DNA of 64,000 bases from Propionivibrio sp. (lineage in GTDB: Bacteria > Pseudomonadota > Gammaproteobacteria > Burkholderiales > Rhodocyclaceae). The notes beneath the pieces are model-generated. The model ran no database searches and had not been told where the DNA came from. It worked only from the letters and a program-made list of their open reading frames with translations. Made by a program: the position numbers and the translations under genes. The DNA is taken from assembly GCA_016705685.1 (NCBI GenBank), contig JADJLB010000010.1:310001-374000 (forward strand). The letters are read 5' to 3'. This document shows, one piece after another, positions 26,887 to 35,529 of this stretch. Position 1 is the first letter of the stretch; the number at the start of each line of letters is the position of its first letter.

Positions 26887-27315
26887 TCAGCATGCCCGAT
26901 AAAGCAGGGTCGGATGAACGTCCTGCAGCACCTTTTGCATTCCCATGCGATTCTTCAGGTTGAGAATCACCGGCGAACGCGTGTTGGCCCTGATATTTCC
27001 GCCTTCGGCCTCATTGCGATAAACGATGACCGCGACCACTACGTCCTGGCTGTCCTGTAAAGCGATCAGCTGGCAATCGGCGTCGGAGAGCTCGATCTGG
27101 TACTCAATATCGAGCGCCTCGGGAGCCACAATCGGGAACATGACATCCGTATCATCGACGGATTGCAGCCAGAAAACCGTGCTCTTGCCTTCTTCGTGAA
27201 AAAGCTTGAACCGCCGGCAATGTTCAAAGCCGGCGATTCCTTCGGGAAAGCTGAACAATGTTTCCGGATCGATAGCGACATTCTTCAGCCCAAGGCGTTC
27301 GATATCTATTTTCAT
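26887..27315 (-). CDS. fliW: Flagellar assembly factor FliW
   Basis: A 142-residue FliW: a protein that binds CsrA and flagellin and so couples flagellin level to its own translation. The frame shows LFSFPEGIAGFEHCRRF, VFWLQSVDDTDVMFPIV and the late NLKNRMGMQKVLQD typical of the family. I chose ATG at 27315 (GGGAG seven bases upstream) over one 12 bases earlier. Neither csrA nor flagellin lies nearby, so fliW is isolated from its usual partners. Confidence 0.88.
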   Translation of the reverse strand: MKIDIERLGLKNVAIDPETLFSFPEGIAGFEHCRRFKLFHEEGKSTVFWLQSVDDTDVMFPIVAPEALDIEYQIELSDADCQLIALQDSQDVVVAVIVYRNEAEGGNIRANTRSPVILNLKNRMGMQKVLQDVHPTLLYRAC

Positions 27316-27893
27316 TGTGTCTCCCATAAAAAGCTCCCGGATAAACGACTTGACTTCGGTTCAACCCCATTGATTCGAACTATACAAGCTTTCCTCGGCA
27401 ACATATCGTTCACACGACTGGAACCGATGCTGGAGGCACGCATGGAATCCGCATCAGGAAGCATGATCGATCCCCGGCCAGGTTCGCTTTCAGCGCGTGT
27501 CCCCACCATGCTGAGCGTTACCGATGTTGCCTGCGATAGGCCTTGAGAAATGCGCGGTATCGCGGCGATTCGTCAAATGGATGGATTTGCTGTCCAATCC
27601 GCACGCCGCGCAGGGCTTGTGCCCTTGATGCCCCTACCGATTTCCTGCAGCTGCGGCGACCCGGCGCCAACCTGAGTTAACCGGAGCGCTTGAGTTTTCC
27701 GCCATGATTGCGCATAGTTCGCCCTTTTTGACACCGAACGCCGTTGCCGCCCCTTGACGGAACGTGTGGTGTGATTTCCAAAACGGCATTCCCGCGTCTG
27801 TTGCACGATGGACGCACTGCTGGGCGCGATGGTTCATCGCGTTCGCCAGATCAGGATTTTGAATCAGCAGAAATGAAAACAGGCAGACAAGAC
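27316..27893. other. Gene-poor intergenic stretch between divergent fliW and yffB-like gene
   Basis: About 580 bp without a convincing gene. Short open frames on both strands lack ribosome sites and recognisable motifs. It should contain the divergent promoters for fliW and for the yffB-hslO pair, but I could not identify them with confidence. A remnant gene or small RNA cannot be excluded. Confidence 0.4.
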
Positions 27894-28250
27894 ATGCTCA
27901 AGGTCTACGGCATCAAGAATTGCGACACCATGAAAAAAGCCATCGCCTGGCTTGACGCCCACGAAGTCATTTACGAATTCATCGACTACAAAAAGGCCGG
28001 CGTGGTGCAGAATCACCTTCCTGACTGGAACCGCCGGGCCGGCTGGCAACGTCTGCTCAATACCAAAGGCATGATGTGGAAACGTCTCAGCGACGAGGAG
28101 CGCACCGATGTCGATGAATCGAGAGCGCTGGCGCTGATGACCGACTACCCGACGCTGATCAAACGACCTGTGGCTGATACCGGCGGCACACTGCTCATCG
28201 GGTTTGACGATGAACGTTACGCACAAGAATTGAAACGGGGGCATCCATGA
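27894..28250 (+). CDS. ArsC-family reductase-like protein (YffB/Spx fold)
   Basis: A 118-residue thioredoxin-fold protein. The N-terminal MLKVYGIKNCDTMKKAIAWL contains the single conserved cysteine of the ArsC/YffB group and the C-terminal half has LIKRPVADTGG, the Arg-Pro turn of the fold. YffB-type proteins are thought to be glutathione-dependent reductases without arsenate activity. ATG 27894 matches the family start; upstream ATG 27873 is in frame. Its stop overlaps the hslO ATG (ATGA). Confidence 0.85.
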   Translation: MLKVYGIKNCDTMKKAIAWLDAHEVIYEFIDYKKAGVVQNHLPDWNRRAGWQRLLNTKGMMWKRLSDEERTDVDESRALALMTDYPTLIKRPVADTGGTLLIGFDDERYAQELKRGHP

Positions 28251-29122
28251 CGGGAAACTGCGTCCAGCGTTTCATGCTGGACGACCTCGACATTCGCGGC
28301 GCGGTCGTACACCTCACCTCGGTCTGGCAGCAGTTGTTGCAAAAACGCGATTACCCCGCGCCGGTAATCTCCCTGCTCGGGCAGATGAGTGCCACCGCCG
28401 TGCTCCTGGCCGACAACCTCAAACAACCGGGCCGACTCACCATCCAGTTACGCGGCGACGGACCCATTTCGCTGCTGGTGATCGACTGCAACCAAGCGCT
28501 CAACGTCCGCTGTATGGCGCAGCATGGCAAAGACATCGACAACGACGCTCACGCCTCGGATATCGATCTTCTTGGACAAGGCCAACTGCTGCTCTCGCTC
28601 GACACACCGGCCATGCACGAACCCTATCAAAGCATTGTTCCGCTGACGGGCAACAACATCGCTGAAATCTTCGAACATTATCTGAAACAGTCCGAACAAC
28701 TCGCCTCGCGTTTCTTTCTGGCCGCCGGGCCGAGCGGTATCGCTGGCCTTTTCCTGCAAAAAATGCCGACGACCGACGAGCGCGACCGCGACGGCTGGGC
28801 ACGCATGGAAGCCCTGGCCTGCACGGTTACCAGCAATGAACTGCTCGATCTGTCAGCCGAGCGTCTTCTCGCCCGGCTGTTTCACGAGGAAGACGTCCGT
28901 GTGTTCGCGGCGCAGGAGGTGACCAACAACTGCCCCGAGGATTGGGAAAAGGTCGGCAACATGCTCCGTTCGCTCGGCCGTGGAGAAGTCTATGGCGCCC
29001 TGCAGGAGCGCGGCGCCATTGTGATCCGCGACGATCTCGCCAACCGCGAATACCGCTTCGACAAGACGGCCATCGACACCCTCTTCAAAAACACGCCTGA
29101 AACCCCGCCAACCGTGCACTAA
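28247..29122 (+). CDS. hslO: Hsp33 chaperonin with altered C-terminal redox switch
   Basis: A 291-residue Hsp33-family chaperone. In well-studied members, four C-terminal cysteines (CxC and CxxC) bind zinc and switch the protein on under oxidative stress. The core is recognisable, and the C-terminal end aligns through EVTNNCPEDWEKVGNML, LGRGEVYGAL and RDDLANREYRFD. At the switch only the first cysteine remains: CxC reads CPE and CxxC reads DDLA. The protein should therefore not bind zinc in the usual way. The frame is clean on both sides, so this is not a sequencing slip. It overlaps yffB by 4 bp. Confidence 0.88.
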   Translation: MTGNCVQRFMLDDLDIRGAVVHLTSVWQQLLQKRDYPAPVISLLGQMSATAVLLADNLKQPGRLTIQLRGDGPISLLVIDCNQALNVRCMAQHGKDIDNDAHASDIDLLGQGQLLLSLDTPAMHEPYQSIVPLTGNNIAEIFEHYLKQSEQLASRFFLAAGPSGIAGLFLQKMPTTDERDRDGWARMEALACTVTSNELLDLSAERLLARLFHEEDVRVFAAQEVTNNCPEDWEKVGNMLRSLGRGEVYGALQERGAIVIRDDLANREYRFDKTAIDTLFKNTPETPPTVH

Positions 29123-29198
29123 GCCACACTCACGACAGCCAAAAACCGGTATATCTCAGGCAATGACCCCAGACTGAATTGTCGAGTATTATCGCGCC

Positions 29199-30749
29199 AT
29201 GCCAGACATCAAGCCGAATTCAAGCGCCTCATCGTTCACGGTAGACCAACTCCGCAAGCGTTATATCGTCGCGCTCGGGCTGATCGCGTTGTTGATCGTC
29301 GCCTCACAGGGAATCATGCAATGTCTGATTTCCGATCAGGAACACGACTCGCGGGTGGTAAATATCGCCGGCCGACAACGCATGTTAAGCCAGCGGATTA
29401 CCAAGCAGGCCTACTACATCGCCAAAGCCGATTCGGCCCAAACCGCCGCGGATTTCCGCCATCAGCTTCAGGAGGTTCTGGGTCTCTGGGAACGTTCCCA
29501 CAAAGGGCTGTTGCACGGCGATGCCGAACTCGGGTTGCCAGGTGACAACAGTTCTGACGTTATCGCCTTGTTTGAGCGCATCACGCCCGATTATCTGGCC
29601 ATAGTCGATGCGACCAAGAACCTGTTGTCGGCATCCGAAAGGGGCGAGCCCATCGATCAGGATATTCTGCTGATCCGGAACCATGAGCGCAGCTTCTTGC
29701 AGGGCATGGACGAAATCGTTTTTCGTTACGATCAGGAAGCGATGCACAGGATCAACGTTGCACGCTGGCTGGCTCTGGGTTTGATGGCAATCATCCTGGT
29801 GGCGCTGGCCCTCGAAGCCATGCTCATCTTTGCCCCGGCGACCCGCCGCATTCGGCATGACATGCGATCGCTGGAAAAGAAGGAAGAAGACATGAGCAGT
29901 CTCTTCTCCGCCAACCCGACCGCCATGTTGCTGGTCGACAAGAAAGACTTGGCCATTTTGAAAGCCAACCAGCAGTCTGCCGACCTGCTCAGCTGTACCG
30001 TTCAGGACATCACCCGTAATGAATTGCGCAACTATTTCGATGGCTCGTGCGACACCAACAACCACTTTCTTGACAAGCTCATCAATAACACGCTGCTCAG
30101 CAGCCACGAGGTCGTTCTACTTGATTCGCAGCGCAGCCAGATCTTTGCTTTGGCGTCGGTTCGCGAAATCAGTTTCGCAGGCGAGGATGTTTACGTTCTT
30201 GGCCTGATGAACATCAGCGAACTCAAGAAGGCGCAGCAGACGCTCGAGTACTATGCCGCTTATGATGAAATGACCGGGCTGCTGAATCGGCGCACCGGGT
30301 TTCTGGTTCTCGCAAAAGCGTTGGCCCGCGCCAAACGCGACTTGCGACAACTGACGGTCTGTTTCCTGGATCTCGACGGCCTGAAGACGACCAATGATCG
30401 TTTTGGTCACGCCGAAGGCGACTGGATGTTGTGCACGACCGCCAAGGCGCTGACCAATTCAATACGCTCCGGCGACGTGGCCGTGCGGCTGGGCGGCGAC
30501 GAATTTCTGCTGATCTTCCATGACTGCCCGGTGCTGGAAGCGTCGCGCCTGCTTGCCCGCATCGAAGACTATCTGTCGGCGGTCGGAACGCAGGAGCACA
30601 AGCCCTTCCCGATTACCGTCAGCTACGGTCTGGCCGCCTACGATCCGATACTGCATTCGACGCCCGATGATCTGATTGCCGAAGCCGATGCGCTGATGTA
30701 CATCGCCAAGCAGAAACGACAGCGGATCGACGCCAACGACCCGACCTGA
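29199..30749 (+). CDS. Membrane diguanylate cyclase with PilJ-type sensor and PAS domain
   Basis: A 516-residue membrane protein. Transmembrane helices at about 26-46 and 187-210 flank a periplasmic type IV pili/nitrate-sensor-like (PilJ_N) helical domain with NIAGRQRMLSQRITKQAY. A PAS-like region follows (about 225-345), then a GGDEF domain with intact RLGGDEFLLIF near residue 430 and an upstream RSGD that fits the inhibitory I-site (five residues before GGDEF). It should make cyclic-di-GMP in response to a periplasmic signal. No EAL domain. Convergent with the methyltransferase gene. Confidence 0.92.
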   Translation: MPDIKPNSSASSFTVDQLRKRYIVALGLIALLIVASQGIMQCLISDQEHDSRVVNIAGRQRMLSQRITKQAYYIAKADSAQTAADFRHQLQEVLGLWERSHKGLLHGDAELGLPGDNSSDVIALFERITPDYLAIVDATKNLLSASERGEPIDQDILLIRNHERSFLQGMDEIVFRYDQEAMHRINVARWLALGLMAIILVALALEAMLIFAPATRRIRHDMRSLEKKEEDMSSLFSANPTAMLLVDKKDLAILKANQQSADLLSCTVQDITRNELRNYFDGSCDTNNHFLDKLINNTLLSSHEVVLLDSQRSQIFALASVREISFAGEDVYVLGLMNISELKKAQQTLEYYAAYDEMTGLLNRRTGFLVLAKALARAKRDLRQLTVCFLDLDGLKTTNDRFGHAEGDWMLCTTAKALTNSIRSGDVAVRLGGDEFLLIFHDCPVLEASRLLARIEDYLSAVGTQEHKPFPITVSYGLAAYDPILHSTPDDLIAEADALMYIAKQKRQRIDANDPT

Positions 30750-30793
30750 GCGATTGTCTGCCCTGTTATTTCAGGCAACCATTCCGACAGACA

Positions 30794-31975
30794 TCACGGC
30801 GTCGCCCCGAGACGCCATAAGGAAGTGACTTCTGCGGCGCGCGCCAGATACAGCGGATCGTTCGAATCCTTTGCGCGCGGATGGGTCGGCCGGACGTCCA
30901 AACGCCCCAGCACCTTCAGACCGGCCTTTTCGATCAAGGCGAGCAGATCGCTGCGCGAACGCAGCCCCAGGTGTTCGGCCAGATCGGAGAGGATCAGCCA
31001 GCCTTCGCCACCCGGATCCAGATGTTCGGCCAGCCCGTCGAGAAAAGCCCGCAGCATGCGACTGTCCGGGTCATACACCGCCTGATCCAGCGGGGAATTT
31101 GCGCGCGCCGGTACCCAGGGCGGATTACAGACGATAAGCGGCGCGCGACCGGGTGGAAAGAGATCCGCCTGCAGCACGTCAACCTGGCGGCTCAAGCCCA
31201 GGCGGGCGAAATTCTCGCGGGCACAAACCAAGGCCCGTTGCTCCCGATCGGTCGCGATGACGCGTGCCACACCGCGTTTGATCAGAATGGCGGCGAGTAC
31301 CCCGGTTCCCGTACCAATATCGAAAGCCAGGCTTGGGCCCGAAAGGGAAGAATGGAACACTTCGGGCCAGGGTGCATCGGCGACCAGTGAAACATACTCG
31401 CCGCGCACCGGTGAGAACACGCCGTAATGCGGGTGAATGCGTGCGCCGAGCGCCGGAATCGCGATTCCCTTCTTGCGCCATTCGTGCGCGCCGATCAGCC
31501 CGAGCAGTTCACGCAGCGAGATGACATACGGCGTCTCGGCAGCGCCATAGGCTTCCTCACAGGCCTGCCGAACGTCGGGCGCCCGACGCAAGCGAATCTG
31601 ATGATCTGCCTCGAAGGGAATCAGGAGCATGCCCAGCGTACGGGCGCGCTGTGCCTGCGCCATGCGCTGTAGATGAAAGGCTTCGGAGGGCGGTGGCGTC
31701 ATACGCCGCTGTAGCGACTTGCGTGGCCTGCGGTCGATGCGCCGCGCCATGGCCTGCAGCAACTGCCGCGCATTCTGGAAGTCACTGCGCCAAAGCAACG
31801 CCGTGCCTCCACTGGCCAGGCGAAAGGCCGCATCGGCAGTCAGCGTATCGTCGCTCACCTGCACGCGCTCGGGTGGCGCAACACCGGCCTCGGAACGCCA
31901 CAAGGCAGAACAGCTTTCGCCGCCCTCCATCCAACGAATGATCGGCTGTGCACCACGCATATCACGCGTTTTCAT
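30794..31975 (-). CDS. Class I SAM-dependent methyltransferase (small-molecule/RNA MTase type)
   Basis: A 393-residue protein. The C-terminal half has the SAM-binding motif I as FDIGTGTGVLAAILIKRG and the catalytic motif IV as VCNPPWVPA, the NPPW type used by N-methyltransferases that act on glutamine side chains or RNA bases. The N-terminal third is an unassigned domain with a basic stretch (RRIDRRPRKSLQRRM). It resembles methyltransferase-small-domain proteins such as RlmG or PrmC relatives, but the substrate is not identifiable. Confidence 0.78.
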   Translation of the reverse strand: MKTRDMRGAQPIIRWMEGGESCSALWRSEAGVAPPERVQVSDDTLTADAAFRLASGGTALLWRSDFQNARQLLQAMARRIDRRPRKSLQRRMTPPPSEAFHLQRMAQAQRARTLGMLLIPFEADHQIRLRRAPDVRQACEEAYGAAETPYVISLRELLGLIGAHEWRKKGIAIPALGARIHPHYGVFSPVRGEYVSLVADAPWPEVFHSSLSGPSLAFDIGTGTGVLAAILIKRGVARVIATDREQRALVCARENFARLGLSRQVDVLQADLFPPGRAPLIVCNPPWVPARANSPLDQAVYDPDSRMLRAFLDGLAEHLDPGGEGWLILSDLAEHLGLRSRSDLLALIEKAGLKVLGRLDVRPTHPRAKDSNDPLYLARAAEVTSLWRLGATP

Positions 31976-32028
31976 TATGCCGTCACATTATTCGATGTCG
32001 TACCGTGCGACCTGAGGCAAGTGGCTAG

Positions 32029-32928
32029 TCAGGACGCAGCCGATGTTCCGGCCGGCAAAAGAAAATCACGCACGATAGCGATCTGTGCTTCGTCCAGGAA
32101 CATCGGCGCATGGCCGACGTTCGGTACTTCGACAGCGGCGCAGCGCGGCCCGCGCAAGGCCATGGCCTGTACGGTCTCGGCGTTGAGCAAATCGGATTCG
32201 GCACCGCGAACGACCAGTGTCGGGCAGCGAATACGGTCGTAGATTCGCCACAGGTCGATATCGCCGCCTTCCATTTCCCGGCGAAAGGAATCGCCAATGC
32301 CGGGGTCATAGCACAATTCCAGCCGTCCGTCCGCGCGCTGACGCAGACTGGATTCGGTAAGCATCCGCCATTGATCGTCGCTCAGAGCGCCGAAGGGTGC
32401 ACTGACGGTCCGGATATACTTCTCGGCGGCATCATACGTGTCAAAGTTCGGCGCGCGCCCGACATAGTCGCCGATGCGCTGGACCGATTCGGACGATATC
32501 ACCGGTCCGATATCGTTCAGTATCAACCGCGCGATGGGTGTATCTTCATGACTGGCCAAGGCCATGCCGATCAGCCCGCCCATTGAAGTGCCCAGCCAAT
32601 CCACGGTTTCAACGTCAAGACGCGCCAACAGCACGATCATGTCATTAACATACTGCGGAATGAGGTAGCCGAACGGGTCACGCAACCAGTCGCTGCGCCC
32701 GCGCCCCACCACATCCGGGCAGATCACGCGATAGTTGCCGACCAGGGCGCTGGCCAGTGGGTCGAAATCGCGAGCATTGCGTGTCAAACCATGGACGCAG
32801 ACGAGCACTTGCGGGTTGTCATGTTCCCCCCACTCGTTGTAGACCATGCGATGCAGACCCGCCGGCGACGCGCAGCACACACTGCGCTGGATGAATGAAG
32901 CCCCGGCAGGATCAGCCATGTTGTCCAT
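32029..32928 (-). CDS. Alpha/beta-hydrolase fold protein
   Basis: A 299-residue alpha/beta hydrolase. The oxyanion segment is VCVHGLTRNARDFD, the nucleophile elbow is WLGTSMGGLIG, and the general-base histidine is in NVGHAPMFLDEAQ. A Shine-Dalgarno AGGAG precedes the first ATG. The product is soluble, without a signal peptide. The substrate is unknown. It is read in the same direction as comEC and the methyltransferase but separated from both by 50-140 bp. Confidence 0.85.
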   Translation of the reverse strand: MDNMADPAGASFIQRSVCCASPAGLHRMVYNEWGEHDNPQVLVCVHGLTRNARDFDPLASALVGNYRVICPDVVGRGRSDWLRDPFGYLIPQYVNDMIVLLARLDVETVDWLGTSMGGLIGMALASHEDTPIARLILNDIGPVISSESVQRIGDYVGRAPNFDTYDAAEKYIRTVSAPFGALSDDQWRMLTESSLRQRADGRLELCYDPGIGDSFRREMEGGDIDLWRIYDRIRCPTLVVRGAESDLLNAETVQAMALRGPRCAAVEVPNVGHAPMFLDEAQIAIVRDFLLPAGTSAAS

Positions 32929-33069
32929 TTATCTTTTCTCCTCAACGCCAGGGCGTTTGAAAGCACAATCCCAGCGGGACCATGCCGGCAGTTACCGACG
33001 TGACTGAAGTTGCTTGCGGTGACGCACCCGATTGCATGCCAAATCGTGGCTGCTTCGGTCAGTCTAGCA

Positions 33070-35409
33070 TCACTGCCCGTGCCAATAACGCCGATGTTCG
33101 CTCCGCCACGCGGAAACTTCATTCGCTCCAGTCAAAGCAAGGTGAATGGCGCCACCACGATCGGTACGCCAGGCCTGGCTGGCGGCGTAGCGTTCCAGCA
33201 CGTCCGGGCGTGGATGTTTGAAGGGATTGCGATAACCCGCAGAGAAAACCACATCGCGGGCGCCGACAGCGGCGATGAATTCGGCAGTCGACGACCCACT
33301 ACCGCCATGATGCGGAGCGAGCAACACGTCGCTGGGCAACTGCGACGCAGATCGGGCTATCAACGCCCGCTCGTCGTCAGCCTCAATGTCCGCAGTAAGC
33401 AACACGCTGCCCGCGGCACCCGCAATTCGCAGCACGCAACTCATGTTGTTCGATTTTTTTGACTTGATCTGGTAGTCGACCACTGGCGGATGCAGGATCA
33501 GAAAACGCACCCCGTCCCACTCCCAGTTCTGCCCAGCCGAGCAAGGCTCGCCACCCAGGGTGGTGATTGACGTCAGAATGCGGGAAATCGGCAAGGATTC
33601 ACGCACGGCATTCACACCTCCGGCGTGATCTTTGTCGCGATGCGAAACGACAAGCGCATCGAGCTTCCCGACCCCGATGGCGCGCAAAAACGGCACGATG
33701 ACGCGCTGTCCGGCATTCGAATCGGCACTGTAGAGCGGGCCGGTGTCATAAAGCAGGGTGTGCCCCGCCGTACGCACAACGACGGCCAGCCCCTGCCCGA
33801 CATCCAGCACATCGACCCACGCTTCGCCTGCGGCCGGACGTGGCGGCGACCAGAAGAACGCCGGCATGAGCAGACATGCGCCGAGCCAGCGCGCCGGGAA
33901 GCCGCGCGGCAGAAGCAGCCAGACGACGCCGGCCACGGCAAGCAGCGCAGCCCACAATGGCGGAGCGGCCTGCTGCCACATCGGCCAGTCGGCCAGCCAT
34001 TCCAGCAATACCATCATTTGTGACAACAACCAGTGATCGGCCTGGAGCAGAACGGTCCACGGCAACGCGGCAAAGATCAATGCCAACGGTGTGATGACGA
34101 AGCTGACCACGGGGATCGCCAGGGCATTGGCCAGCGGCGAGACCAGTGAAAACTGCTGGAAGAAAAGCAGCAGTAACGGCAGGCTGCCGACGGTTACCGC
34201 CCACTGCGTCACTCCCCATCGGGCGAGGGCCGCCCTCCACCCTGGCGCGTCGCCGACGCGTGCCGTGCCGACGAACAGCAGTAAGGCCACGGCACCAAAA
34301 GAGAGCCAGAAACCGGTGGCCAGTACCGCCCACGGATCAAGCAACAGAACAGTCCCCAGGGCCAGCAGCAGCGTACGGCTGACGCCAAGATGCCGCCCCG
34401 ACCACAAAGCCAGGGCGACGACACTCAGCATGTACAAGGTGCGCTGGGCCGGCACTTCGAACCCGGCCAGCAGCGTATAGGCAAAAGCCGCCAGCCAACC
34501 AGCCGCGACTTCGACCTTGGGTGCCGGCAGGCGCAGCATCAACCATTCGCTACGCCGCCACAAACCGTTGATCAGCGCGGCAAACAGCGCGGCGACCATC
34601 GTCACGTGCAGACCGGAGATACTGACCAGATGAGTGATTCCGGTTCGGTTGAATATCTTCCACTGCGCGCTGGGTATCGATCGCTGATCACCGACGGTCA
34701 GCGCGATCAACACGCCAAGATAAGGTGCATCGGGCATGGCGGCAACAAATCGCTTGCGGACGACCTCGCGCAGGCGCTCGATCACGTAACCAGGATGCAT
34801 GACAAATTCATCGATGCGCTGCGCTTCGCCGCGCAAACGGATGGTGCCGGTTGCCCGGATATTGCGTTCCAGCAGCCAGGCTTCATAGTCGAAACCATGC
34901 GGATTGGCGTTGCCGTGCGGACGCTTGAGGCGCACCTTAAAGCGCCAGCGCTCCCCTGGGCGAACGGCTCGCGCGCTGTGCCTCTCGCCGTCTTCGGACC
35001 CTTCGTCAAGATCGTCCCATCCGTGATACCACGACAGCATAACCCGGCCGGGGACCACTGCGCCCTTTGTCTGTACCGATTCGACGTCAAACTCGAAGCG
35101 CTCGCCGCGTTCGAAGCGTTGCGGCAGTGCGGCAACGATACCGGTCAGCTCGATGTCCTTGGTTTCCCATGGTTCGGGCAGCTGATCGGCCAGCCGGAAC
35201 TGCGCCATCATGCCGGCCCAGACAAACCCCGTCAGCATATAGCAGGCGAGCGCTGCGGCGCGAAAGGCCCAATGCCGTCGCCGGGCAAACAGGAAAATCC
35301 CGGCCAGCGCCAGCACAGCCAGCAAGCCAATGACGCTTTCCTCTGGCAGAACGGCCTGCAACTGGAGTACGGCGATACCGCAGGCAAAAGCGATGACGAT
35401 CGATTGCAT
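33070..35409 (-). CDS. comEC: DNA internalization channel protein ComEC/Rec2
   Basis: A 779-residue inner-membrane protein that carries one DNA strand into the cytoplasm during natural transformation. It has an N-terminal DUF4131-type membrane/OB region, a central competence domain (GITHLVSISGLHVTMVAAL) with many helices, and a C-terminal metallo-beta-lactamase-like domain (DVLDVGQGLAVVV, then VSHRDKDHAGGV) thought to degrade the other strand. All three parts are intact, implying competence potential, though no other competence gene is in the window. Confidence 0.93.
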   Translation of the reverse strand: MQSIVIAFACGIAVLQLQAVLPEESVIGLLAVLALAGIFLFARRRHWAFRAAALACYMLTGFVWAGMMAQFRLADQLPEPWETKDIELTGIVAALPQRFERGERFEFDVESVQTKGAVVPGRVMLSWYHGWDDLDEGSEDGERHSARAVRPGERWRFKVRLKRPHGNANPHGFDYEAWLLERNIRATGTIRLRGEAQRIDEFVMHPGYVIERLREVVRKRFVAAMPDAPYLGVLIALTVGDQRSIPSAQWKIFNRTGITHLVSISGLHVTMVAALFAALINGLWRRSEWLMLRLPAPKVEVAAGWLAAFAYTLLAGFEVPAQRTLYMLSVVALALWSGRHLGVSRTLLLALGTVLLLDPWAVLATGFWLSFGAVALLLFVGTARVGDAPGWRAALARWGVTQWAVTVGSLPLLLLFFQQFSLVSPLANALAIPVVSFVITPLALIFAALPWTVLLQADHWLLSQMMVLLEWLADWPMWQQAAPPLWAALLAVAGVVWLLLPRGFPARWLGACLLMPAFFWSPPRPAAGEAWVDVLDVGQGLAVVVRTAGHTLLYDTGPLYSADSNAGQRVIVPFLRAIGVGKLDALVVSHRDKDHAGGVNAVRESLPISRILTSITTLGGEPCSAGQNWEWDGVRFLILHPPVVDYQIKSKKSNNMSCVLRIAGAAGSVLLTADIEADDERALIARSASQLPSDVLLAPHHGGSGSSTAEFIAAVGARDVVFSAGYRNPFKHPRPDVLERYAASQAWRTDRGGAIHLALTGANEVSAWRSEHRRYWHGQ

Positions 35410-35529
35410 GGGCTGAATGACCCGGAATGATTGGTGGCTAGCGCATTGGAGCGCTTATCTATGCACTTTCTTGTACGTTCTTTCGTACGCTCTGCTTCGT
35501 GCTCGAAAAGCCGGCACGTTGGCGCTGCT

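Noticed and set aside
28905-29090. Sequencing error explaining the missing Hsp33 cysteines
   Set aside because: The frame and surrounding conserved residues (NREYRF, LGR) align without indels; the changes are substitutions.
34390-35430. 346-codon plus-strand frame opposite comEC
   Set aside because: Antisense shadow; comEC has all expected domains.
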